From: Chloroflexi bacterium RBG_16_57_11
GTDB taxonomy: Bacteria > Chloroflexota > Anaerolineae > Anaerolineales > UBA4823
Assembly: GCA_001795165.1 (NCBI GenBank)
Contig: MGNS01000127.1
Location: 42,513-68,687 of the forward strand
Length of the DNA: 26,175 nt
Direction of reading: 5' to 3'
This document shows, one piece after another, positions 7,694 to 14,565 of this stretch; position 1 is the stretch's first letter, and the number at the start of each line of letters is the position of its first letter. Both the position numbers and the translations under genes were made by a program. A model generated the notes under the pieces. The model saw only the letters and a list, made by a program, of their open reading frames with translations. It was not told the DNA's origin and did not search any database.

Positions 7694-8044
7694 TTACGAG
7701 GTAGGAGGCTGATAGAGCAGGTCGGTCTTGGCCGCCATGATGAAATCGTTACGGTGTAGCCCCTTGATTTTATGTGTCCACCAGGTGACCGTTACTTTAC
7801 CCCACTCTGTGAGGATGGCTGGATGATGCGCCTGCTCTTCGGCCAGCCCACCCACCCGGTTTGTAAATTCCAGCGCTTGCATGAAATTTTTGAACTTAAA
7901 GAGGCGCTCCAGGCGCTGAATGCCTTCTATTTCGACCACCACCCAATCCGGCGCACCCGGCTTGAGGCGGGCGATCTCCTCATCGGTCAGCGTAGGCTCG
8001 CCACCACGGCAGGGAATACATTGGAATTGGGCCAGGTCGGTCAT
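7694..8044 (-). CDS. Pterin-4a-carbinolamine dehydratase
   Basis: A 116-aa PCD/DCoH-family enzyme that dehydrates 4a-hydroxytetrahydrobiopterin during recycling of the pterin cofactor, for example after phenylalanine hydroxylation. The family signature is complete: EEQAHHPAILTEW with the catalytic His73-His74-Pro75, VTVTWWTHKI (Trp88/89, His91), then GLHRNDFIMAAKTD. The N-terminal LTDEEIARLKPGAPDW is also standard. It is small, cytosolic and without a signal peptide. No aromatic amino acid hydroxylase is visible here, so the pterin-dependent partner is unknown; many bacteria keep PCD for molybdopterin- or folate-related roles. It is the last gene of a minus-strand run with hpt and two small membrane proteins, with no obvious Shine-Dalgarno. 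Confidence 0.92.
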   Translation of the reverse strand: MTDLAQFQCIPCRGGEPTLTDEEIARLKPGAPDWVVVEIEGIQRLERLFKFKNFMQALEFTNRVGGLAEEQAHHPAILTEWGKVTVTWWTHKIKGLHRNDFIMAAKTDLLYQPPTS

Positions 8045-8061
8045 CTGGGCACGCGGAAAGG

Positions 8062-8298
8062 TTACAGGTTGGCGATGCTACGCAGTAAGCTAAACACAAG
8101 CACGCCAATCTTGACACCCTCGCCCACAGACATCTTGGGCGGCTGGTCATCTTTCGATCGCTGTGCAAGCATGTAGGCAGCCGTGACACCCACCGCAGCG
8201 CCAACCACCCCCCCGATGAGCATGGCTTTGGATCGCCAGGTCAAAACAGGAAGTTTGGAAAAGGTCGAAGTTTTCGTAATTTCGATTTCATCGTCCAT
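8062..8298 (-). CDS. Small membrane protein of unknown function (78 aa)
   Basis: I do not recognise a family. The protein has a hydrophilic start (MDDEIEITKTS), a glycine/alanine-rich membrane helix (AMLIGGVVGAAVGVTAAYML, about residues 25-44), a charged loop (QRSKDDQPPK) and a second, weaker hydrophobic segment (VKIGVLVFSLLRSIANL). The Gly-zipper-like first helix resembles small membrane proteins often annotated only as hypothetical. AGGAG is present upstream of the ATG, which supports translation. It lies 17 bp before the dehydratase and 42 bp after the 145-aa membrane protein. Confidence 0.7.
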   Translation of the reverse strand: MDDEIEITKTSTFSKLPVLTWRSKAMLIGGVVGAAVGVTAAYMLAQRSKDDQPPKMSVGEGVKIGVLVFSLLRSIANL

Positions 8299-8340
8299 AG
8301 AGCAATCTCCTGCGAAGCGAAATGGGTGTCAGAAATGCAG

Positions 8341-8778
8341 TTACCGGTTGCGCCGCACCTGGCGGCCGAGGGCGCCCGCTCCGGCTTTCCAGGCGCGCAG
8401 GCGCACAAACGGTTCAACCAGGTGGTCTCCGATACGCCCGATGCGCAGGTTGACCAGCAGGAACCAGTTATGCCCCTTAAAGAAATAAAACGGCAAGATG
8501 TGGAGCAGTCGCAAAGTCAGATAGACCAACGCTGCAATTATGACCATCAGCAGCACGGAAAAAATCAGCGCCGGTATGATCAACCAGATGATGGAGACAT
8601 CCGCCCACTTGCTGGCACGCACTGGCGAAAGCCCGGTCGCCATGATGGCTAATAACAACAAGGCCAAACTCACAACAAGAATTGGAAACGTGATCTGCCA
8701 GAATACCTCGCGGCGATGGCGCTGGTGGGTGATCGGATTGCGGGGCAGAATGGGCTGTTTGTCCTTATTTTGCATCAT
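8341..8778 (-). CDS. Membrane protein of unknown function (145 aa)
   Basis: I do not recognise a family. A basic N-terminus (QRHRRE) is followed by two strong membrane helices (ITFPILVVSLALLLLAIMA, about residues 28-47, and SIIWLIIPALIFSVLLMVII, about 62-81, running on into AALVYLTLRLL). The C-terminal tail of about 50 residues is cytosolic, basic and moderately hydrophobic. The start is ATGATG (8778 or 8775). A TAAAAT on the minus strand (8784-8789) ends 5 nt before the first ATG, so the transcript may be leaderless, separate from or in addition to read-through from hpt 18 bp upstream. Confidence 0.7.
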   Translation of the reverse strand: MMQNKDKQPILPRNPITHQRHRREVFWQITFPILVVSLALLLLAIMATGLSPVRASKWADVSIIWLIIPALIFSVLLMVIIAALVYLTLRLLHILPFYFFKGHNWFLLVNLRIGRIGDHLVEPFVRLRAWKAGAGALGRQVRRNR

Positions 8779-8783
8779 ATCTA

Positions 8784-8789
8784 ATTTTA
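8784..8789 (-). promoter_or_regulatory. Candidate -10 element directly before the 145-aa membrane protein
   Basis: TAAAAT on the minus strand, preceded by TG (extended -10), 5 nt from the first ATG and 8 nt from the second. The matching -35 is poor. Confidence 0.35.
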
Positions 8790-8796
8790 CACGATT

Positions 8797-9348
8797 TCAA
8801 TTTATCTTTGTATAGACTTTCTGATCCAGCTCGGCAACAAAAGGCAATGTGCGATAGCGATCGGCGTAATCCAGGCCATAACCGACCACCCAAACATCCG
8901 GGATATCGAACCCGATATAATCCACCGGAAAGTCATCCTGGTTGCGCAGCTTGCGCACCAGGGCGCAGGTGTGCAACGAGGCCGGGTTTCGCCCGTTCAG
9001 GATGTGATGCAAGTAGGTCAGCGTGTGCCCGGTATCGATAATATCCTCAACGATCAACACATGCTGGCCTTCGATTGGTTCGCGTAAATCCATCAGGATG
9101 CGCACTGCGCCCGATTCGGTCGTCCTGCCGTAGCTGGAAAGCGCCATAAAGTCGACCACGTGGGGGATGCTCAATTGGCGGGTCAGATCGGCAAGGAAGA
9201 TGAAGGCGCCCTTTAATATACCGACGATATACAGCCGGTCAACTTCGCTAAAGTCACGCGAGATTTGATCCGCCAGCTCTTTGACGCGCCGCTGGATGGC
9301 TTCGGTGGAAACCAGTATGCGCCTCAGATCAGGATCCAGAACATTCAT
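8797..9348 (-). CDS. hpt: Hypoxanthine (guanine) phosphoribosyltransferase
   Basis: A 183-aa cytosolic purine-salvage enzyme that joins hypoxanthine or guanine to PRPP to give IMP or GMP. The PRPP-binding signature VLIVEDIIDTGHTL (97-110) is exact for the family. GILKGAFIFLADL (43-55), the flexible-loop SSYGRTTESG (71-80), and the C-terminal DYIGFDIPDVWVVGYGLDYADRYR with the Lys/Arg and Asp that contact base and metal complete the fold. Length is standard. The ATG at 9348 has a strong AGGAGG 6 nt upstream. It heads a minus-strand run with two membrane proteins and PCD. Confidence 0.95.
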   Translation of the reverse strand: MNVLDPDLRRILVSTEAIQRRVKELADQISRDFSEVDRLYIVGILKGAFIFLADLTRQLSIPHVVDFMALSSYGRTTESGAVRILMDLREPIEGQHVLIVEDIIDTGHTLTYLHHILNGRNPASLHTCALVRKLRNQDDFPVDYIGFDIPDVWVVGYGLDYADRYRTLPFVAELDQKVYTKIN

Positions 9349-9445
9349 TCGAGCCTCCTAACGGTATGGTATTGGGCTTCTTTTGAGGAGCGATCCCTGC
9401 TTCAAGGAAAGGAACTCAAGCAATGATTTCGTCGCTTCCGCACTA

Positions 9446-9509
9446 CGGACCAACCTGAATTGTACGCTAGAATGGGCCATGTTGGATAGCGACTGCCATC
9501 CTTGGTCTG
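9446..9509 (-). other. Possible structured leader RNA upstream of hpt
   Basis: An outer stem pairs 9446-9453 with 9502-9509 (8 pairs, one G-T), and an inner stem pairs 9465-9469 with 9487-9491 (CGCTA/TAGCG). If hpt is transcribed from the minus-strand TATAAT at 9526-9531, this two-stem element would sit at the 5' end of an mRNA leader of about 170 nt. No known riboswitch was recognised, and chance pairing is possible. Confidence 0.25.
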
Positions 9510-9595
9510 ATTGTGATTTAACTCAATTATAGCAGTTTAGATGGGGGGCATCGCATATTTCACTTTGCCAAATACACATACACAGGCGAGTTCTC

Positions 9596-9614
9596 TTGAC
9601 ACTTTTTTGACACT
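9596..9614 (+). promoter_or_regulatory. Direct repeat with 11-bp period, candidate KdpE site
   Basis: TTGACACT occurs at 9596-9603 and again at 9607-9614, exactly 11 bp apart, on one face of the helix. OmpR/PhoB-type regulators such as KdpE bind tandem half-sites with this spacing. It is 72 bp upstream of the first kdp ORF and about 40 bp upstream of a possible -10 (TATATT, 9655-9660). Each copy also resembles a -35 hexamer, so a plain promoter role is an alternative. Confidence 0.4.
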
Positions 9615-9685
9615 CTGGGGTTCATTCTTTGCCTTTAATTGACCTGCACCGGGATATATTCAAGCTTGCAATCGGAGGATCATCG

Positions 9686-9778
9686 ATGTCAGATTTAATT
9701 TTTCTCAGTCTGGTTTTTGGCTTCTTCATCCTGATGTTTACTTTCGCCTGGCTTTGTGATCGATTAATGGAGAAATGA
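9686..9778 (+). CDS. 30-aa membrane peptide at the head of the kdp operon
   Basis: A very short ORF with a good Shine-Dalgarno (CGGAGGAT, 6 nt from the ATG) directly before kdpF. It consists of one membrane helix (LIFLSLVFGFFILMFTFAW) followed by CDRLMEK, so the tail is probably cytosolic. Only 1 nt separates its stop from the kdpF ATG, which implies translational coupling. It lacks the KdpF-like ending (K/R-P-E-x-F), so it is not a second kdpF. I cannot assign a function; a stabilising or regulatory subunit of the pump is a reasonable guess. Confidence 0.65.
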   Translation: MSDLIFLSLVFGFFILMFTFAWLCDRLMEK

Positions 9779-9779
9779 C

Positions 9780-9872
9780 ATGAACATATTGGACATTGCA
9801 GCCGGGTTGATCACCCTGGCCCTGCTGATCTATCTATTCATCTCGCTTCTAAAGCCGGAGTGGTTTGGATGA
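9780..9872 (+). CDS. kdpF: KdpF, small stabilising subunit of the K+ pump
   Basis: A 30-aa single-helix protein (LDIAAGLITLALLIYLFISL) ending in KPEWFG, the typical KdpF end just before KdpA. In E. coli KdpF is a 29-aa membrane peptide that stabilises the KdpABC complex. The Shine-Dalgarno GGAG lies inside the end of the preceding ORF. Its stop overlaps the kdpA start (ATGA). Confidence 0.85.
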   Translation: MNILDIAAGLITLALLIYLFISLLKPEWFG

Positions 9873-11623
9873 CATCCCTTAATTTCCTGCAGTTCTTTCT
9901 TTACCTAGCTGTGCTTTTGTTGCTGGTCAAGCCGCTGGGCGCCTATATGGGCCGTGTTTACCAGGGCGAGCGGACTTTTCTAAGCCCGGTTATCGCGCCG
10001 GTGGAACGCTTGTTTTACCGGCTTTCTGGCGTTCGGCCGGACGGCGAGATGGATTGGAAAACCTATGCCATCGCCCTGCTGATCTTCAACCTGGTGGGGC
10101 TTCTGTGTGTATACATACTTCAGCGCCTCCAACAGTTCCTGCCGTTCAATCCGCAGGGATTAGGCGCTGTCTCGCCTCATCTGGCATTCAGCACAGCGGC
10201 GAGCTTCGCCACCAATACCAACTGGCAGTCGTATGGCGGCGAGACCACGCTGAGCTATCTGACCCAGATGCTCGGCCTGGCAACACAGAATTTCCTCTCG
10301 GCAGCTACCGGGATGGCGGCGCTGGTCGCATTTATTCGCGGCCTGGCCCGCCACACCACGCGCCAGTTGGGCAGCTTCTGGGTGGACCTGACCCGCTCCA
10401 CGCTTTACATCCTCCTTCCGCTGGCGTTGCTCCTAGCGCTCGTTCTGGTTTCCCAGGGTGTAGTGCAAACCTTTCGGCCCTATACCACGGTGACCCTGCT
10501 GCAACCGGCGCAAACCGCCGATGGTCAGACAGTTACCGAGCAAACCCTGCCCCTCGGCCCGGCTGCCTCGCAGGTAGCCATCAAGCAGCTTGGCACCAAT
10601 GGCGGCGGGTTTTTCAACGTCAACTCGGCGCACCCCTTCGAAAATCCGACTCCGCTGTCAAATTTCCTCGAGATGTTGTCCATCCTGCTCATTCCCGCCG
10701 CGCTGACCTACACTTTTGGCAAGATGGTCGGTGACACGCGCCAGGGTTGGGCGATACTGATCGCGATGAGCGTGGTATTTATATTACTGGCTGGCTCAGC
10801 CATCGTGGCAGAGCAGGCCGGGAACCCGGCTCTAACGGCTCTGGGCGTCGATCAGAACGCCAGCACGCTCCAGGCCGGCGGCAATATGGAGGGCAAAGAG
10901 GTCCGTTTCGGGATCGCCAATTCAGCGTTGTGGGCGACAGCCACCACGGCAGCTTCCAACGGCTCGGTCAATTCAATGCATGACTCGTATATGCCGCTTG
11001 GCGGGCTGATCCCGATGTGGCTGATACAGCTTGGGGAGATCATCTATGGCGGAGTCGGCTCCGGGCTGTACGGCATGCTGGCTTTCGTCATCATTGCCGT
11101 TTTCGTCGCCGGTCTGATGGTCGGGCGCACACCCGAATACCTGGGCAAAAAAATCGAGGTCTTCGAGATGAAAATGGCATCTCTGGTGGTGCTCATCCCT
11201 GTGCTGACGGTCCTTTTCGGGACGGCGATTGCCCTTTCCTTTCCGGCCGGCCTGGCAGGAATATACAACGCCGGACCGCAAGGTTTTAGCGAAGTGCTCT
11301 ATGCCTTCTCCTCCGCCGGTAATAACAACGGCTCGGCCTTCGCCGGGCTGGGCGCGAACAGCCCGTTCTACAACACTACCTTAGGCATGGCCATGCTGAT
11401 CGCACGCTATGCTCTGACAGTGCCGGTGCTGGCAATGGCCGGAGCGTTAGCAGCGAAGAAGAAGGTGCCAACCAGCGCTGGAACTTTGCCCACACATACC
11501 CCGCTCTTCGTTGGCTGGCTGATTGCTGTGTTCGTCATCGTCGGGGCGCTGAGCTTTCTGCCTGCCCTGGCGCTAGGCCCAATCGTACAACAGCTGCTGT
11601 TGGGTGCAGGGAGGTTTTTCTAA
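9869..11623 (+). CDS. kdpA: Potassium-transporting ATPase, K+-channel subunit A
   Basis: The 584-aa channel-like subunit of the KdpFABC pump, which selects and translocates K+ in the inner membrane. It has about ten membrane helices. Diagnostic pore-loop stretches are all present: TNTNWQSYGGE, TNGGGFFNVNSAHPFENPTP, NSALWATATTAASNGSVN and SSAGNNNGSAFAGL, which carry the filter glycines of the four pseudo-repeats. The length is normal (E. coli 557). The frame opens at a GTG (9860), but the ATG at 9869, which overlaps the kdpF stop, gives the usual hydrophobic start (MTSLNFLQFFLYL). Its stop overlaps the kdpB ATG by one base (TAATG). Confidence 0.97.
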   Translation: MTSLNFLQFFLYLAVLLLLVKPLGAYMGRVYQGERTFLSPVIAPVERLFYRLSGVRPDGEMDWKTYAIALLIFNLVGLLCVYILQRLQQFLPFNPQGLGAVSPHLAFSTAASFATNTNWQSYGGETTLSYLTQMLGLATQNFLSAATGMAALVAFIRGLARHTTRQLGSFWVDLTRSTLYILLPLALLLALVLVSQGVVQTFRPYTTVTLLQPAQTADGQTVTEQTLPLGPAASQVAIKQLGTNGGGFFNVNSAHPFENPTPLSNFLEMLSILLIPAALTYTFGKMVGDTRQGWAILIAMSVVFILLAGSAIVAEQAGNPALTALGVDQNASTLQAGGNMEGKEVRFGIANSALWATATTAASNGSVNSMHDSYMPLGGLIPMWLIQLGEIIYGGVGSGLYGMLAFVIIAVFVAGLMVGRTPEYLGKKIEVFEMKMASLVVLIPVLTVLFGTAIALSFPAGLAGIYNAGPQGFSEVLYAFSSAGNNNGSAFAGLGANSPFYNTTLGMAMLIARYALTVPVLAMAGALAAKKKVPTSAGTLPTHTPLFVGWLIAVFVIVGALSFLPALALGPIVQQLLLGAGRFF

Positions 11624-13731
11624 TGTCTACCTCGCTCAAGAAACCCCAGGTCGCCGATCTGCGGGCGGAGATTTATCGCCGCGCGGTCCTGGATGCTTTC
11701 AAGAAACTCGACCCGCGCCGTGAGGTGCGCAACCCGGTCATGTTTGTCGTCGAGCTTGGCAGCCTGGCCACCACGCTGTTGTGGCTGCAAGCGCTGTTTG
11801 GCCAGGGGGAGGCCCCCGCAGGTTTCATCGGCGCCATTGCGCTCTGGCTTTGGTTTACAGTCCTGTTTGCGAACTATTCCGAGGCGGTGGCCGAGGGGCG
11901 CGGCAAGGCGCAGGCCGAATCGCTGCGGCGGGCGCGTAAGGATACGGTCGCAAAACGCCTGCGCAGCACCACCGAGCGTCTAGAGGCCGCTCGCGCACAA
12001 GTCCAGTCGGTCTCCTCTGCCGCATTGCACAAGGACGACCTGTATCTGGTGGAAGCCGGCGAAATCCTACCCGCGGATGGTGAAATTGTATTTGGCATCG
12101 CCTCAGTAGATGAGAGCGCAGTCACCGGCGAGAGCGCTCCGGTGGTGCGCGAGGCTGGCGGCGATCGCAGCGCGGTCACAGGCGGCACCCGTTTGCTCTC
12201 CGACTGGCTCATCGTGCGCGTCAGCGCCGACCCCGGTCAGGGCTTCCTGGATCGCATGATCAGCTTAGTGGAAGGCGCCAAACGACAAAAGACACCCAAC
12301 GAAATCGCTCTGACCGCCCTGCTTGCCAGCTTTACCATCATCTTCCTGGCAGTCTGCGCCTCGCTTCTTCCTTTCTCGCGATACAGTGTCAATGCTGTCG
12401 GGCAGGGAACACCCGTCACGCTGACCGTCTTGATCGCCCTGCTGGTCTGCCTTATCCCGACGACCATCGGAGGCCTGCTCTCAGCGATCGGCATCGCCGG
12501 TATGGATCGCCTGATCCAGCGCAACGTAATCGCCATGTCCGGGCGAGCAGTCGAGGCGGCGGGGGACGTCGATGTGTTGCTGCTGGACAAGACCGGCACG
12601 ATCACATTGGGCAACCGCCAGGCGGTCGAATTTATCCCGATTGAAGGTGTGGAAGCGCGCGACCTGGCGGATGCATCCCAGCTTGCCTCATTAGCAGATG
12701 GAACTCCTGAGGGTCGCTCGATCGTGGTGTTGGCCAAGGAAAAATATGGCCTGCGCGGGCGGGCCATGGGCTCCAGTGAGCAAGCCCCGCACGGGATGCA
12801 TTTTATCCCCTTCACCGCGCAAACTCGCATGAGCGGGGTGGATTTCGACGGCGTCTCGATCCGCAAAGGAGCGCCAGACACCGTGATGGCGCTGGTCCGC
12901 TCGCAGGGCAATCACCTTCCCAATAGCCTGCAAGCAGCAGTAGATACGATTGCCCGGGCGGGAGGCACTCCGCTGGTCGTGGCGCGCAACGACCAGGCGC
13001 TGGGGGTGATCCACCTCAAGGATATTGTCAAAGGCGGCATCAAAGAACGTTTTGCTCAATTGCGCAAGATGGGCATCAAGACCGTGATGATCACTGGCGA
13101 CAACCCGCTGACGGCGACGGCCATTGCTGCAGAAGCCGGAGTGGATGACTTCCTGGCCCAGGCCACGCCTGAAGCCAAGCTCAAACTGATCCGCGAATAC
13201 CAGGCCGGCGGCCGGCTGGTCGCCATGACCGGCGACGGCACCAACGATGCCCCTGCACTGGCGCAGGCCGATGTAGCTGTGGCGATGAACACCGGCACAC
13301 AGCCGGCCCGCGAAGCCGCCAACATGGTGGACCTGGACAGCAATCCCACCAAGCTGATCGAGATCGTAGAGATCGGTAAACAGCTGCTGATGACCCGCGG
13401 CTCCTTGACCACGTTCAGCATCGCCAACGACGTGAGCAAGTATTTCGCCATCATCCCGGCGGCCTTTGCCTCCACTTATCCGGCACTGGGCGCGCTCAAC
13501 TTCATGCGCCTGGCTACCCCAGGAAGCGCCATATTGTCAGCGGTTATCTTCAATGCCCTGATCATCATTGCTCTCATCCCGCTTGCCTTGCACGGCGTAC
13601 CGTACCGGCCTAAGCCAGCTGCCCAGCTGCTTCGTGATAACCTTGTGATCTATGGGCTGGGAGGCCTGATAGCACCCTTTATCGGCATTAAGCTGATCGA
13701 CATGTTGCTGGTCTTTCTGAAGCTGGTATAG
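11623..13731 (+). CDS. kdpB: Potassium-transporting P-type ATPase, catalytic subunit B
   Basis: The 702-aa P-type ATPase that energises K+ uptake. The phosphorylated Asp322 lies in LLLDKTGTIT. The actuator-domain TGES motif appears in DESAVTGESAPV, whose Ser corresponds to the inhibitory phosphoserine of E. coli KdpB. The hinge is MTGDGTNDAPALAQADVAVAM, followed by the family-specific TQPAREAANMVDLDSNPTKL and the last helices with SIANDVSKYFAIIPAAF. Membrane segments and length fit the family. It overlaps kdpA by one base and is followed by a 59-aa ORF before kdpC, which is not the usual arrangement. Confidence 0.97.
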   Translation: MSTSLKKPQVADLRAEIYRRAVLDAFKKLDPRREVRNPVMFVVELGSLATTLLWLQALFGQGEAPAGFIGAIALWLWFTVLFANYSEAVAEGRGKAQAESLRRARKDTVAKRLRSTTERLEAARAQVQSVSSAALHKDDLYLVEAGEILPADGEIVFGIASVDESAVTGESAPVVREAGGDRSAVTGGTRLLSDWLIVRVSADPGQGFLDRMISLVEGAKRQKTPNEIALTALLASFTIIFLAVCASLLPFSRYSVNAVGQGTPVTLTVLIALLVCLIPTTIGGLLSAIGIAGMDRLIQRNVIAMSGRAVEAAGDVDVLLLDKTGTITLGNRQAVEFIPIEGVEARDLADASQLASLADGTPEGRSIVVLAKEKYGLRGRAMGSSEQAPHGMHFIPFTAQTRMSGVDFDGVSIRKGAPDTVMALVRSQGNHLPNSLQAAVDTIARAGGTPLVVARNDQALGVIHLKDIVKGGIKERFAQLRKMGIKTVMITGDNPLTATAIAAEAGVDDFLAQATPEAKLKLIREYQAGGRLVAMTGDGTNDAPALAQADVAVAMNTGTQPAREAANMVDLDSNPTKLIEIVEIGKQLLMTRGSLTTFSIANDVSKYFAIIPAAFASTYPALGALNFMRLATPGSAILSAVIFNALIIIALIPLALHGVPYRPKPAAQLLRDNLVIYGLGGLIAPFIGIKLIDMLLVFLKLV

Positions 13732-13783
13732 CACCAACGATGAAGCACAGGTTCCATTCGTTGAAGGTCAGACGGAGGTATTC

Positions 13784-13963
13784 ATGTCTCGCAGACCGCG
13801 ATTGAAGCAGATTAGTCGATATATTTGGTTATTTAGTATCCCTGCCTTGATACTGATCAGCAGTGCATTCCATCCGCTAAAGCCATTTGTGCGTCAAGCC
13901 ATGATCGGGATTCTATTCATCTGGTTCCAGGTGAGCCTGATGTCCAGGAAGTTCTCTTATTAG
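13784..13963 (+). CDS. 59-aa membrane protein inserted between kdpB and kdpC
   Basis: A small ORF in the 239-bp gap between kdpB and kdpC. It has a strong Shine-Dalgarno (GACGGAGG, 5 nt from the ATG) and ends 7 bp before the kdpC start. The N-terminus is very basic (MSRRPRLKQISRY), then there is one clear hydrophobic segment (IWLFSIPALILISSAF, about 14-29), a short loop with FHPLKPFVRQ, and a second hydrophobic segment (AMIGILFIWFQVSLM). It ends SRKFSY, so both ends are probably cytosolic. It is richer in A/T than kdpB and kdpC. I do not recognise it. Its position implies a role tied to the pump or its assembly, but that is inference. Confidence 0.65.
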   Translation: MSRRPRLKQISRYIWLFSIPALILISSAFHPLKPFVRQAMIGILFIWFQVSLMSRKFSY

Positions 13964-13970
13964 GTGAAAA

Positions 13971-14561
13971 ATGTTGATACAACTCAAGCCAGCACTGATG
14001 TTATTCGTACTGCTCTCTCTGGTCACCGGCATGTTCTACCCATTGGCCGTCACCGCCATCGCCCAGGTGGTTTTCCCGGAACAGGCAAACGGCAGCCTCA
14101 TCGAAGAAAATGACAAGCTGCTTGGCTCAGCGCTGATTGGTCAGGAGTTCGACGGGCCGCAATACTTCTGGTCGCGCCCATCCGCCACCGCCGGGTATGG
14201 CTACAATGCCTTCGATCCTACAGCCTTGACCGGCTCCTCCGGCTCCAACCTGGGACCGCTTTCACAGTCACTGGTCGATTCTGTCCGCGAGCGGGTAGCT
14301 GCACTACGCGCCTCCGATCCCGCGCTGCAAGATTCCATTCCAGTAGATCTGGTTACCGCCTCAGCCAGCGGGCTCGATCCGCACATCAGTATTGCCGCAG
14401 CCTATTACCAGATCCCTCGTGTAGCGCAGGCTCGAGGTTTGAGTGAGAGCCAGGTCAGAACGCACGTGGATCAATTCACAACCGGCCGGCAGTTTGACGT
14501 TTTAGGCGAGCCGGCAGTGAATGTCCTGCTGCTGAATCTGGCATTGGATGAGATAAAATAG
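13971..14561 (+). CDS. kdpC: Potassium-transporting ATPase subunit C
   Basis: A 196-aa KdpC with one N-terminal membrane helix (ALMLFVLLSLVTGMFYPLAVT) and an extracytoplasmic domain. Family landmarks include GQEFDGPQYFWSRPSAT, the ASGLDPHIS stretch typical of all KdpC, and VNVLLLNLALDEI at the end. KdpC stabilises KdpAB and affects ATP affinity. AGGTGA precedes the ATG. The last codons (GAGATAAAATAG) carry a TAAAAT that could be the -10 of kdpD. Confidence 0.95.
   Translation: MLIQLKPALMLFVLLSLVTGMFYPLAVTAIAQVVFPEQANGSLIEENDKLLGSALIGQEFDGPQYFWSRPSATAGYGYNAFDPTALTGSSGSNLGPLSQSLVDSVRERVAALRASDPALQDSIPVDLVTASASGLDPHISIAAAYYQIPRVAQARGLSESQVRTHVDQFTTGRQFDVLGEPAVNVLLLNLALDEIK
14554..14559 (+). promoter_or_regulatory. 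Candidate internal -10 element for kdpD within the end of kdpC
   Basis: TAAAAT ends 6 nt before the kdpD ATG, so a transcript starting about 6-7 nt downstream would begin at the start codon itself. There is no Shine-Dalgarno in front of kdpD, which fits leaderless initiation. It overlaps the kdpC stop codon, so the hexamer could also be a by-product of the ATA-AAA-TAG codons. Confidence 0.4.
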
Positions 14562-14565
14562 CTCT

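Larger units (their letters stand above)
9349..9685. other. Divergent 337-bp regulatory region between hpt and the kdp operon
   Basis: No ORF with coding character was found here. It holds the hpt Shine-Dalgarno (minus, 9354-9360), a possible TATAAT for hpt (minus, 9526-9531), a nested inverted-repeat structure at 9446-9509, a pair of TTGACACT repeats at 9596-9614, a possible kdp -10 TATATT (9655-9660), and the GGAGGA Shine-Dalgarno of the first kdp ORF (9674-9679). I see no match to the c-di-AMP, purine or PRPP riboswitch cores. Confidence 0.5.

Noticed and set aside
9349..9685. c-di-AMP (ydaO) or purine riboswitch before kdp or hpt
   Set aside because: Neither strand shows the conserved core sequences of these riboswitches.
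9860..9868. GTG start for kdpA three codons upstream
   Set aside because: The ATG at 9869 overlaps the kdpF stop in the usual coupled arrangement and gives the normal KdpA N-terminus.
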